Shown here: positions 1 to 6,495 of the stretch, in pieces
Position numbering within the stretch: position 1 is the stretch's first letter
How the letters are laid out: each line of letters starts with the position of its first letter
Assembly: GCA_964617665.1 (NCBI GenBank)
Contig: CAZUAH010000681.1
Coordinates: 1-7,089, forward strand
Length of the DNA: 7,089 bases
Source of the DNA: JADHUC01 sp964617665
Lineage (GTDB): Bacteria; Planctomycetota; Planctomycetia; Pirellulales; Pirellulaceae
Direction: 5' to 3'
Translations under genes and position numbers: made by a program
Notes under the pieces: model-generated
Seen by the model: the letters and a program-made list of their open reading frames with translations, nothing else
What the model was told of the DNA's origin: nothing
Databases searched by the model: none

Positions 1-23
1 CCTCACAAAACCAGCTCAGTTAA

Positions 24-1799
24 CCAGGAAAGAGCAAGTTTGGCGCCCCCGAGTACAAGACCAACGGCGAGCAGTGGTACGGGCGTCAGGCGATTTGGGG
101 TGGCGGCTCCAACTATGGATATCGCGTCAGTTACGGCCACCGAACTGGTAACAACTACAGCACCGGTTCATCGGTGTTTGATGCTGGTGGTACTCTGCCA
201 TCCAGCTACAACTCCCGACATCTAGATGTTGCGTTGGGGTACGATTTGTCGCCCGATAGTCACCTAGAGTTCAACTACCTTCGTTTAGACCAGACAGGCG
301 TCGAGTTTCCGGGAATGGTTTTCGACATCAACACTCTTTACACCGATGGATTCGAGCTAAAGTACACACTGGAGGATCAGCTCGAATTTGATCTATTGGA
401 GATCGAAGGCTGGTACAACCGCACGCCCTTCTACGGCGATACGTCTCGCAGCGGTAAGAACACTCAGATCCCATCGATACGCCCAAACTTCTTGCTGGCT
501 CCCAACCAGTATTTGGTTACGGACGTTGATGGGATGTCTGCTGGATATAGAGCCGCAGTTACGTGGGGTCAGCCGGGCTGCGAGCAGTTGACCGTCGGCA
601 CAGACCTAATCCGATTGGGAACTCAGCTAAACGACATCGTTCCCGCGCGAACGGTGGGGCCGTTTTCGATTCCAGCGCAGAATTTCCCGATACCGAGATC
701 CCACTCGATCGACGTTGGCATATTTGCCGAGCACACGCAGCCCCATGGTGATCGGCTGACGGTAAATACCGGCGCGCGAGTGGATTTCATCTCGACGGAT
801 GCCCGTGATCGAGTGCCCGGAATGGGCACGGCAATTGGGCCGTTCCTCGTGGAGAGGGCCCTATCGGATCTAAAGCAATCCGAGTTGGACCAACAGTTCT
901 ACCCGTGGGCTGTGTTCATGACCGCAGATTACGAAGTGAATCAGTGCTGGACGTTAACGGGCGGGGCTGGCTACGGGATGCGGCCGCCAACGCTGACCGA
1001 GTTGTACGCTGCAGGGCCATTCATCGGTAGCCTTCAACCTGGCCTGACATTTGTCGAGGGCGATCCGCAACTTGACGAAGAACGCATGTTTCAACTGGAT
1101 CTCGGTGTTCACGCCGATCTAGGCCGAACTCGCATGGGTCTGAGCGGTTTTCATGCGTGGGTGTACGACTATATCACCTATGACGACATTGGCGAGTTGT
1201 ATGTGCCGCCTCTGCCGGCGTTCGTTCCAGGCACGGATTTCCAGCACGTCGCTTACGTGAACACCGAACTGGCAACACTCACCGGCTTTGAACTAACGGC
1301 CGAACACGACTTCAGCGACTGGCTGACGGGCTTCGCGTTGATGAGTTACGTCGAAGGACGCGACCTAACTCGCGCCAGCCCGTCGCGTGTAGCGGAGATC
1401 ATTCGGGCGGCGTCGATCATCCCTATCCCAGCAGGTGCGCCGCGCAGTTTGGACGGCACTACGGACAAAGAGCCGTTGCCGGGAATTCCGCCGCTGGAGG
1501 CTCGACTGGGGCTTCATATCCACCAGCCTTGCCCCGAGCCCGTATGGGGCCTTGAATTGGAGGCCCGCATCGTTGACCAGCAGAACCGAGTCGCTGGCAC
1601 GCTCTACGAAGCCGAAACACCGGGTTTCACGGTGTGGAACGCGCGCGGTTATTGGCAGGCTTGGGAGAACTTCACGATGTTCGCCGGCGTCGAAAACTTC
1701 ACCGACAAGTTCTACCAGGAGCATCTGGATTACCGCTCGGGCCGCGGCGTTTATCGCCCCGGGTTGAATTTCTACTTCCTGACCGAATTCATCTACTAA
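24..1799 (+). CDS. TonB-dependent outer-membrane receptor, C-terminal beta-barrel (5' part missing or disrupted)
   Basis: Receptors of this family import scarce ligands (siderophores, vitamins, glycans) across the outer membrane using TonB-ExbBD energy; the ligand here cannot be told. About 591 residues are readable. The start looks like the first barrel strands after a plug (EYKTNGEQWYGRQ, then RVSYGHRTGNNYSTG). The middle has the family-like RPPTLTELY followed by GDPQLDEER (about 980-1085). The end has GVENFTDKFYQEHLD and closes on FYFLTEFIY with a terminal aromatic residue, as expected for BAM-dependent barrel insertion. Alternating hydrophobic and polar strands run throughout. There is no signal peptide, TonB box or plug, because the frame is closed by TAA at 21-23. 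The first in-frame start codon is GTG at 174, which lies inside obvious barrel sequence and is unlikely to be a real start. The gene is therefore either 5'-truncated, frameshifted near the C run at 46-50, or a decaying pseudogene. Family assignment is firm; intactness is not. Confidence 0.85.
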   Translation, partial: PGKSKFGAPEYKTNGEQWYGRQAIWGGGSNYGYRVSYGHRTGNNYSTGSSVFDAGGTLPSSYNSRHLDVALGYDLSPDSHLEFNYLRLDQTGVEFPGMVFDINTLYTDGFELKYTLEDQLEFDLLEIEGWYNRTPFYGDTSRSGKNTQIPSIRPNFLLAPNQYLVTDVDGMSAGYRAAVTWGQPGCEQLTVGTDLIRLGTQLNDIVPARTVGPFSIPAQNFPIPRSHSIDVGIFAEHTQPHGDRLTVNTGARVDFISTDARDRVPGMGTAIGPFLVERALSDLKQSELDQQFYPWAVFMTADYEVNQCWTLTGGAGYGMRPPTLTELYAAGPFIGSLQPGLTFVEGDPQLDEERMFQLDLGVHADLGRTRMGLSGFHAWVYDYITYDDIGELYVPPLPAFVPGTDFQHVAYVNTELATLTGFELTAEHDFSDWLTGFALMSYVEGRDLTRASPSRVAEIIRAASIIPIPAGAPRSLDGTTDKEPLPGIPPLEARLGLHIHQPCPEPVWGLELEARIVDQQNRVAGTLYEAETPGFTVWNARGYWQAWENFTMFAGVENFTDKFYQEHLDYRSGRGVYRPGLNFYFLTEFIY

Positions 1800-2016
1800 G
1801 CGGTCAGCGGCCAAAAAAGTCTCAACGTCCGGCAAACGTAACCTATGGTTTCTTAGAAGCCATAGGCATGCCCTGCGAGCGAAGTGTTTCCGGAGGACGC
1901 CGACTTGGGTTGCTAGGCTTTCGGGCCCGCTTCGATCCGTGATCTTGTCTACCGCGTCACGACCCGAATGGCGGATCCAGCGTTTCACAACCGTCACAAA
2001 CCGCGCGAACGCTACC
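1800..2016. other. Non-coding gap between receptor gene and bioD unit
   Basis: This 217-nt stretch separates the receptor stop from the small gene at 2017. The frame continuous with the small gene could be extended upstream to a GTG at 1939, but the added residues look like translated non-coding DNA and have no SD site. The stretch holds a strong hairpin (1842-1866), a short direct repeat cacaaccg/cacaaaccg (1986-2002), and a 5-bp inverted repeat GCGTT/AACGC (1980-1984 and 2008-2012) just before the start codon. I could not pick out a convincing -35/-10 pair for the downstream genes. Confidence 0.5.
1842..1866. terminator. Stem-loop 43 nt after the receptor stop, possible terminator
   Basis: The arms CCTATGGTTTC (1842-1852) and GAAGCCATAGG (1856-1866) pair over 11 bp with one G-U pair and a TTA triloop. 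It lies where a transcription terminator for the receptor gene would be expected. No T-run follows on the plus strand, so it is not a textbook intrinsic terminator; it could instead stabilise the mRNA 3' end. Confidence 0.4.
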
Positions 2017-2352
2017 ATGAACTGCAAAGAACTTGCCAGCCGCATCGAGACGCTACAACCCGAGGCAGAGGCACGCGATGTCGCTCGCCTATGCCTGTTG
2101 CTCTCGAACACCACCGACGACATTGAGCTGTTGGAAAATGACAACACGCTGGCCGAAGCATCGCGAGACGTTCATTTGAGAATGCAGGCAACTGCGGACC
2201 AGCACGCGGCGATGACCGAGGAACTGGAAAACTTGGCACAATCGGATCCGAAGAAGTTCACCGCCGACCAGATCTGGATTCTCATTCGCGCTATCAAAGT
2301 CCAAAGCCAAATCCTGCAGATGTACATTGGCGAAGAAGCCCTGTCGGTGTAG
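2017..2352 (+). CDS. Small helical protein of unknown function upstream of bioD
   Basis: I do not recognise this 111-residue protein. It is acidic, has no signal peptide or membrane segment, and looks almost wholly alpha-helical: residues 4-30, 33-76 (rich in D, E, A, L and Q) and, after the likely helix break SDPKK (76-80), a more hydrophobic helix at 82-105. The heptad-like spacing of L/I/M suggests a coiled coil or helical bundle. There are two cysteines (3 and 26) and no metal-binding pattern. ATG 2017 was chosen because upstream in-frame residues look non-coding; no SD precedes it, which is common in planctomycetes. Its stop is 9 nt before bioD, so the two are probably co-transcribed. 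A role in biotin synthesis cannot be claimed from position alone. Confidence 0.7.
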   Translation: MNCKELASRIETLQPEAEARDVARLCLLLSNTTDDIELLENDNTLAEASRDVHLRMQATADQHAAMTEELENLAQSDPKKFTADQIWILIRAIKVQSQILQMYIGEEALSV

Positions 2353-2361
2353 AGTAGCCCC

Positions 2362-3069
2362 ATGGCTACGCCACCGATTCCTGGCCTCTTCATCACCGGC
2401 ACCGACACGGAAGTTGGCAAGACTTACGTGGCGGCTCTCATTGCATCAAGTCTGACCGCGCAGGGACATCGTGTCGGCGTCTACAAGCCAGTTGCCAGCG
2501 ACTGCTGCCGCGAGGGCGATCAACTTGTTTCCGATGATGCCTTGACCCTTTGGAAGGCGGCCGGGCAACCAGGCGACCTGTCGGCAGTCTGTCCACAGAG
2601 ATTCGAAGCGCCGCTGGCACCGAACGTAGCTGCTCGCGAGGAAGGCAAACAGGTTGATGCTGACCAACTGCGTTCAGGACTGGACTACTGGCTCGACTGC
2701 TCCGACGTTGTGCTGGTTGAAGGGGTAGGCGGTCTGATGTCACCCGCAAGCGACGAGGACTACGTGGCCGACCTAGCGTTCTCGTTCGGCTTCCCACTGA
2801 TCGTCGTCGCACCGAACGTCCTGGGCGTCATCAACCAGACGCTCCAGACGCTGATTACCGCCGCCACCTTCCGTGATGGGATCGACGTGGCCGGAATCAT
2901 CTTGAACGACGTTCGCGAGCACCCCGGGAAGGACGTCAGCGCACACAGTAATCGTCTGGAATTGGCATCTCGCTGTGTACCGCCGGTATTGGCACACCTT
3001 GGTTGGGGAGCCGTCGGTTTCGATGGGGACATCGACTGGATGGGTTTGGCGCGCGGAGAAATGCGTTAG
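2362..3069 (+). CDS. bioD: Dethiobiotin synthetase
   Basis: BioD catalyses the ATP- and CO2-dependent ring closure of 7,8-diaminopelargonic acid to dethiobiotin, the penultimate step of biotin synthesis, in the cytoplasm. The 235-residue product is close to the 225 of E. coli BioD. It has the P-loop GTDTEVGKT (13-21), the substrate-side YKPVAS (41-46), the EGVGGLMSP loop (120-128, matching EGAGG in known enzymes), APNVLGVINQTL (150-161), and the nucleotide-base motif IILND (179-183). All signature residues are present, so it should be active. The ATG at 2362 sits right before the expected N-terminal strand; no SD is evident, consistent with coupling to the gene 9 nt upstream. No other bio gene is in the window. 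It ends 20 nt from the convergent GH57 gene. Confidence 0.95.
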   Translation: MATPPIPGLFITGTDTEVGKTYVAALIASSLTAQGHRVGVYKPVASDCCREGDQLVSDDALTLWKAAGQPGDLSAVCPQRFEAPLAPNVAAREEGKQVDADQLRSGLDYWLDCSDVVLVEGVGGLMSPASDEDYVADLAFSFGFPLIVVAPNVLGVINQTLQTLITAATFRDGIDVAGIILNDVREHPGKDVSAHSNRLELASRCVPPVLAHLGWGAVGFDGDIDWMGLARGEMR

Positions 3070-3089
3070 CAATGCACACTGTCATCAAG
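3070..3089. other. 20-nt gap between convergent stop codons
   Basis: bioD (+) and the GH57 gene (-) end only 20 nt apart. I see no hairpin or T-run in the gap, so neither transcript has an evident intrinsic terminator here. Read-through would produce antisense RNA over the 3' ends of both genes. Confidence 0.5.
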
Positions 3090-5258
3090 CTACGGTGTCG
3101 CGGCTTGCTCTAGCAACTCACGCCTGCTTTCAGCCTGACTCGTGTCCAGGCTCAGTTCCATGGTAACGCTCCATTTGCCTTCGGCGTCACCGCGAATTAG
3201 CCAGTGGGGCTGTACGACGACCGACTGGTGCACGAGTTCGATGCCGCCCTCTGACTGGCTGATCGTTTCCACAGGAAATGTCCAGAATCCGGTTGGGCGA
3301 TTCGCGCTCAAGCGAACGTCGATGCCCAGCCACTCGTCAACCAAGCCCAAGTCATCGACTTCGCAGAGGTCCAATTTGGTACCAAGGTCGCCCAGTTGTT
3401 CGCCTTCGGCGTGACAAAAATAGCGATCGTCAGCACCGGAAGGAAGTCCGGCGAAATTGAACTCGACACCAAAATGAAACTCTTCGTCTGTCGGAATCTC
3501 TTCGATCAAGTAGGCGATCTTCAGAGTTGAGCTACCGGCCTCAGCGGTCACACCCTTGGTGATTCGCAGGGGAATGCCCCAGGCGTTTCCTTGCCGGACC
3601 ATTCTGACTTGGATGCGATCGGGATTGCGCCCGACCCGAGCTTCGTACAAGCCCCGCGCAAAATCGCCTCGCTCCATGGCCTCGCCACTGCGGACCGCCT
3701 CGATCGACACGTCGTTGTCGTAGAAATGGTCGATCAGGCTCTTGCGAGGATGCTTGTCGTACTGCAACTGCTGATCAAGTCCTTCCTGTTTGAAAACGAC
3801 GCGATCGTGAATGCTTGCACAGTCGTCCCCGCTTGAGTTCGCACCAGCGACCACCTTGCGGTGGTATGCTTCAGGGCGACGAGTCAGCGTTGCCAACAGG
3901 TTGTGGCAGATGGCTCGCACGTCCAATTCGTACATCTGTCCGCCAGCCGCTGGTGCCAGCAGGGCGACCAACCGGTCGTTGGTCACGCACACTTCCTTGT
4001 GGGCGTCGAAGTTGTAATCGTCCACCGTTGCTCCCACGTACGCTTCCATCCTCCCTGTGGCCTTATCCACTAGGTTCTCGGCGGCGATCAAATGGTTGTA
4101 GACGGCACCCCGCAAATGCGGCAGGTAGATCCCGCCGAACGCACCGTGCCAGTAACTGCAGTTGCACTGGCCGCGATACAGTTCGCGTCTTGCCCAGTAG
4201 AAATCCTCGCCCTCCGCACCATCTTGTTCGGCTCGTTCGAGGCGCCGGCTGACCATCATCATGCGGCTGTACATTTCGTTGGCTTCAGGGTATTTCACTT
4301 TGAAATTGCGCCAGAAGCCGCCGCGCAGAAACGGTAGGATCCTCGGCCAACGGTCGTCGTGCTCGAAATCGTGGACGATACTTTCGTAGGCCAACTGTTG
4401 ACCCACCGGCATTGCCCATTCGGTCATTTCTCGATAACTGGCATCCGGCAGGTAGATCCTCCCCACGGGCGGCACATGGTCGATCGCCTCGGCCAGGGTC
4501 GTCGTGTTCAGCCAGTCACGATTGGCCGCCAATGCATCGAAGAACCGCCGCAACCATCCGTCATCGTAACAGTGTTGCTTGGTCTCTGGCCAACTGCCAA
4601 ACTTCTCGCCGTCGTCGCCGAACACGGCAACCGCGTTCGGGTGCTTATCGGCAGCAGCCCGCAGGTAGTTGATGGTGTCTTCCGGATCTCGAAACGGTAT
4701 GTGGTAGCGCAACTGTTCACTGCCGGGGAAGATGCTCACAGTGCATCCGTCGTCTTCCGTGACGTAGTAACCAAAAAGCTGATCCTCGGTCAGGCCGGCA
4801 TTGCGAAAATGGAAATCGTCCAGGACCGTATACTGAATCCCGGCTTGGTTCAGGTCGCTGGTCAGCGTTTGTTCCCAAACCCGTTCGGGCACCCACATGC
4901 CGCGCACTTCCGCGTCCAAGCGGCTTTCCAACCACTTGGTGTACGAGGTTATCTGCCCCACTCGATCGCGCGACGGGATCATCGTGAGAATCGGCTCGTA
5001 GAATGCCCCACCGATGATCTCGATTCGCCCAGCCGCTACCAGAGCCGTCAAGCGATCCATATAGTTGGAGTGATGCTGATCCAGCCACTCCATCAGCGGG
5101 CCGCTAGTGTGCAGCGATATTCGGAGATCCTCGTAGTCCTCGAATACGTCCAGAAAAGGCTCGTAGCTGTCGCGGTACGCCTGTTCGAAGACGTCGTCGA
5201 AGTTGCCGATTGGCTGGTGATTGTGTAAGACCAGGCAAAGACGGATGTTGTTGCTCAT
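3090..5258 (-). CDS. GH57 4-alpha-glucanotransferase / alpha-amylase-type glycoside hydrolase
   Basis: GH57 enzymes of this architecture cut and transfer alpha-1,4-glucan chains by a retaining mechanism (type enzyme: Thermococcus litoralis 4-alpha-glucanotransferase, 659 residues; 722 here). Conserved GH57 regions are visible: HNHQP (12-16), GGAFYEP (83-89), GMWVPERVWE (120-129) with the expected nucleophile E125, and FGDDGEKFGSWP (213-224) with the expected acid/base D216 (or D215). A helical middle domain (about 305-400) carries RGGFWRNF and YWHGAFGGIYLPHLR. A beta-sandwich C-terminal domain (about 405-715) contains ELDVRA and LTRRPEAYH, as in 4-alpha-glucanotransferases (the DUF1925/DUF1926 type). 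No signal peptide is present, so it should act in the cytoplasm on glycogen or maltodextrins. ATG 5258 gives the normal N-terminus just ahead of HNHQP; no SD is evident. It follows the GalT-family gene by 70 nt on the same strand. Transferase versus hydrolase activity cannot be decided from sequence. Confidence 0.93.
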   Translation of the reverse strand: MSNNIRLCLVLHNHQPIGNFDDVFEQAYRDSYEPFLDVFEDYEDLRISLHTSGPLMEWLDQHHSNYMDRLTALVAAGRIEIIGGAFYEPILTMIPSRDRVGQITSYTKWLESRLDAEVRGMWVPERVWEQTLTSDLNQAGIQYTVLDDFHFRNAGLTEDQLFGYYVTEDDGCTVSIFPGSEQLRYHIPFRDPEDTINYLRAAADKHPNAVAVFGDDGEKFGSWPETKQHCYDDGWLRRFFDALAANRDWLNTTTLAEAIDHVPPVGRIYLPDASYREMTEWAMPVGQQLAYESIVHDFEHDDRWPRILPFLRGGFWRNFKVKYPEANEMYSRMMMVSRRLERAEQDGAEGEDFYWARRELYRGQCNCSYWHGAFGGIYLPHLRGAVYNHLIAAENLVDKATGRMEAYVGATVDDYNFDAHKEVCVTNDRLVALLAPAAGGQMYELDVRAICHNLLATLTRRPEAYHRKVVAGANSSGDDCASIHDRVVFKQEGLDQQLQYDKHPRKSLIDHFYDNDVSIEAVRSGEAMERGDFARGLYEARVGRNPDRIQVRMVRQGNAWGIPLRITKGVTAEAGSSTLKIAYLIEEIPTDEEFHFGVEFNFAGLPSGADDRYFCHAEGEQLGDLGTKLDLCEVDDLGLVDEWLGIDVRLSANRPTGFWTFPVETISQSEGGIELVHQSVVVQPHWLIRGDAEGKWSVTMELSLDTSQAESRRELLEQAATP

Positions 5259-5328
5259 CTGGCGGAGTTACTGAGTATGTGGGTATTGGGACGAGACTTG
5301 TCGATGTGACCAAGGGCCACGCCGATCG
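5259..5328 (-). other. Spacer within the galT-GH57 unit
   Basis: A 70-nt spacer separates the galT-like stop from the GH57 start. It contains one weak hairpin, GTGGCC-CTT-GGTCAC read on the minus strand (5320-5306; 6 bp with one G-U pair), and no T-run. Nothing here argues strongly against one transcript for both genes, although a separate promoter cannot be ruled out. Confidence 0.4.
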
Positions 5329-6333
5329 CTAAACGGTACCAGCCGCAGAACGAAGAGTTGCTGCCGCGTCCTCGGGAGCGACGGTATTTATATAATCGCC
5401 CGCACCCCATTCAAATCCAGCCGTTTTTGTCAATCGGGGGAAAATCTCCAAATGCCAGTGATAGTGAGAATCTGACGGTGTGTCAAAGGGCGCGGTGTGA
5501 ATCAGATAGTTAAATGCCGGATCGGCCAGGAGTGACTCGACACGACCGATAATCCCTCTCAATAACACCGCGAACTCCGCAAGCTCCCCAGCCCTCGCGT
5601 TTTCAAACCGGCTGCTATGCTCTCGCGGCAGAATCCAGGTTTCGTATGGGAATTGGCTTGCGTATGGGCAGAAGGCCACAAAGTGCTGTGACTCGGCAAC
5701 GATCCGGGTTCCCTCGGCCAACTCCTCCTCCAGCATCACACAGAACACACATCGCTCATGTTGCTTGCGATACGCGGACGATTTGGCCAGTTCCTGCTGA
5801 ACCTGCGTGGGTACAACGGCTGTGGCGATCAGTTGGCTGTGTGCGTGCTCCAGTGATGCTCCAGCAGCGGCTCCCGAGTTCTTGAATACTTGCGCGTATG
5901 CCAACCGCGGGTCCTTGCCCAACTTCAAAAGTCGTTCACGGTACGCATGAAATACCAGTGCCGCTTGGGTATCGCCCAACTCGGTGAAGCTGACGACATG
6001 ATTGGGCGATTCGATGATCACCTCGTGAGCGCCGACGCCGGGCCGGGTCTCGTAGATCCCGCCCGACCTCGTTCCCAATGTCGCCCCAATCTCCACTGCA
6101 GGGTACAAATTTGGGACGACCCGGACCTGCCATTCTCCTTTCACGGCGGGGACTCCGCCTTTTCCATAACTTGCCACCTCCGGCGGGGTCTCTTCCTCAT
6201 GCCCTCGGCAAAAAGGGCATCGGTCGGGCATTTGTCGTTCTCCATCAGCCTCGAATTGTTCAGGGCGGTCTGCGCGATTTGGCGCAACGATCACCCAATG
6301 ATCGGAGAGCGGATCTCTGCGAAACTCGGACAT
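5329..6333 (-). CDS. galT: GalT-family nucleotidyltransferase (galactose-1-P uridylyltransferase or ADP-glucose phosphorylase)
   Basis: Members of this HIT-superfamily branch move a nucleotidyl group through a nucleotidyl-histidine intermediate. Classical GalT exchanges UMP between UDP-glucose and galactose-1-P; the plant relative At5g18200 is an ADP-glucose phosphorylase. The 334-residue protein starts with RRDPLSDHWVIVAPNRADRP (5-24). One zinc site is expected from C39PFC42, H112 (ESPNH) and H163. The active site is HAHSQ (163-167) with H165 as the likely nucleophile. A second metal site is expected from C195VFC198, H238 (PREHSS) and a His of SHYHWHLE. The C-terminus has FEWGAGDYINTVAPED, which resembles the plant enzyme as I recall it. 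ATG 6333 was chosen over GTG 6339 because AGGA lies 9 nt upstream. It heads a unit with the GH57 glucan enzyme, fitting glucan metabolism. The family is certain; the nucleotide substrate is open. Confidence 0.92.
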   Translation of the reverse strand: MSEFRRDPLSDHWVIVAPNRADRPEQFEADGERQMPDRCPFCRGHEEETPPEVASYGKGGVPAVKGEWQVRVVPNLYPAVEIGATLGTRSGGIYETRPGVGAHEVIIESPNHVVSFTELGDTQAALVFHAYRERLLKLGKDPRLAYAQVFKNSGAAAGASLEHAHSQLIATAVVPTQVQQELAKSSAYRKQHERCVFCVMLEEELAEGTRIVAESQHFVAFCPYASQFPYETWILPREHSSRFENARAGELAEFAVLLRGIIGRVESLLADPAFNYLIHTAPFDTPSDSHYHWHLEIFPRLTKTAGFEWGAGDYINTVAPEDAAATLRSAAGTV

Positions 6334-6342
6334 TGACACTTA

Positions 6343-6346
6343 TCCT
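6343..6346 (-). promoter_or_regulatory. Ribosome binding site of the galT-like gene
   Basis: AGGA on the minus strand ends 9 nt before ATG 6333. From the alternative GTG at 6339 it would be only 3 nt away, which is too close. This decides the start in favour of the ATG. Confidence 0.6.
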
Positions 6347-6368
6347 GAACCATTTGGGCTGCTCGCGG

Positions 6369-6381
6369 CACCAATTTGGTG
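6369..6381. repeat. 13-nt palindrome CACCAA-T-TTGGTG
   Basis: Two perfect 6-bp arms are separated by one base. The size and symmetry suit a dimeric repressor or activator site. It lies 36 nt upstream of the galT-like ATG and competes with the outer inverted repeat for the same bases. Confidence 0.5.
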
Positions 6382-6395
6382 TGCAGGTGTGCACA
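6378..6395. repeat. Tandem GGTGTGCA pair with internal hairpin
   Basis: GGTGTGCA occurs twice back to back (6378-6385 and 6386-6393). Across the same bases, TGTGCA (6380-6385) pairs with TGCACA (6390-6395) around a GGTG loop. The palindrome TGTGCACA (6388-6395) overlaps the second copy and recurs at 6477-6484. Confidence 0.5.
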
Positions 6396-6397
6396 AT

Positions 6398-6414
6398 CCC
6401 ACATGACATGTGGG
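6398..6414. repeat. 17-nt perfect palindrome CCCACATG-A-CATGTGGG
   Basis: Two perfect 8-bp arms surround a single A. This is the longest perfect dyad I found in the region. As DNA it looks like a dimeric operator; as RNA it would form a 7-bp stem with a GAC loop. It is near the middle of the divergent region and could control either gene. Confidence 0.6.
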
Positions 6415-6476
6415 CGGTGCCGCCGCGGCTGGTTAGAATGTTATTCATCCGTATCGTGTCATTCTATCGTTTCGCT

Positions 6477-6484
6477 TGTGCACA
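6477..6484. repeat. Second TGTGCACA palindrome, abutting the sigma factor SD
   Basis: This 8-bp palindrome repeats the one at 6388-6395, 89 bp away. Its final A is the first base of the AGGA ribosome binding site of the sigma factor, so a protein bound here could affect expression of that gene. Confidence 0.4.
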
Positions 6485-6487
6485 GGA
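6484..6487 (+). promoter_or_regulatory. Ribosome binding site that sets the sigma factor start
   Basis: AGGA (followed by A) is 8 nt before GTG 6496, ideal spacing. No other in-frame start, including GTG 6478 and any further upstream, has a comparable site, and the upstream ones would translate the palindromes. Confidence 0.65.
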
Positions 6488-6495
6488 ATCGTCTA

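Larger units (their letters stand above)
6365..6423. repeat. Outer 8-bp inverted repeat enclosing two inner palindromes
   Basis: GCGGCACC (6365-6372) is perfectly complementary to GGTGCCGC (6416-6423), 43 nt apart. Between the arms lie a 6-bp hairpin (6380-6395) and a 17-nt palindrome (6398-6414). Together they could fold as a three-way junction if transcribed, or present several operators to DNA-binding proteins. The left arm also shares bases with the palindrome at 6369-6381, so two mutually exclusive pairings exist. Confidence 0.6.
6334..6495. promoter_or_regulatory. Divergent control region between galT-like and sigma factor genes
   Basis: This 162-nt region separates two outward-facing genes and must hold at least one promoter for each. 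It contains an unusual cluster of inverted and tandem repeats at 6365-6429, listed separately. A possible -10 element TAGAAT (6434-6439) points toward the sigma factor, but the hexamer 17 nt upstream (TGGGCG) is a poor -35. I find no clear ECF-type GGAAC...GTC pair that would show autoregulation. No promoter toward galT stands out. Confidence 0.6.

Noticed and set aside
40..225. Short frame starting at TTG 40 over the receptor 5' part
   Set aside because: The overlapping frame gives clear barrel sequence; this one is low-complexity Thr/Ala/Pro with no domain, though its open upstream part is used in the frameshift hypothesis.
1939..2016. GTG 1939 as the start of the small gene before bioD
   Set aside because: The 26 extra residues look like translated non-coding DNA, no SD precedes it, and the helical domain begins at the ATG at 2017.
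1365..2147. 260-codon minus-strand frame spanning the receptor 3' end, the gap and part of the small gene
   Set aside because: It crosses two plus-strand coding regions and the hairpin, and its translation is low-complexity (Arg/Ser-rich) with no recognisable motif.
4359..5228. Long open frame (289 codons) on the plus strand inside the GH57 gene
   Set aside because: It is antisense to a gene with intact GH57 catalytic motifs, its translation resembles no domain, and long antisense frames are expected with this codon usage.
6333..6339. GTG 6339 as the galT-like start
   Set aside because: AGGA would be only 3 nt away; ATG 6333 has it at 9 nt.
6376..6495. Longer sigma factor starting upstream (for example TTG 6376, ATG 6403 or GTG 6478)
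   Set aside because: The added residues are Cys/Arg-rich and unlike any ECF N-terminus, they run through the palindromes, and only GTG 6496 has a well-spaced AGGA.
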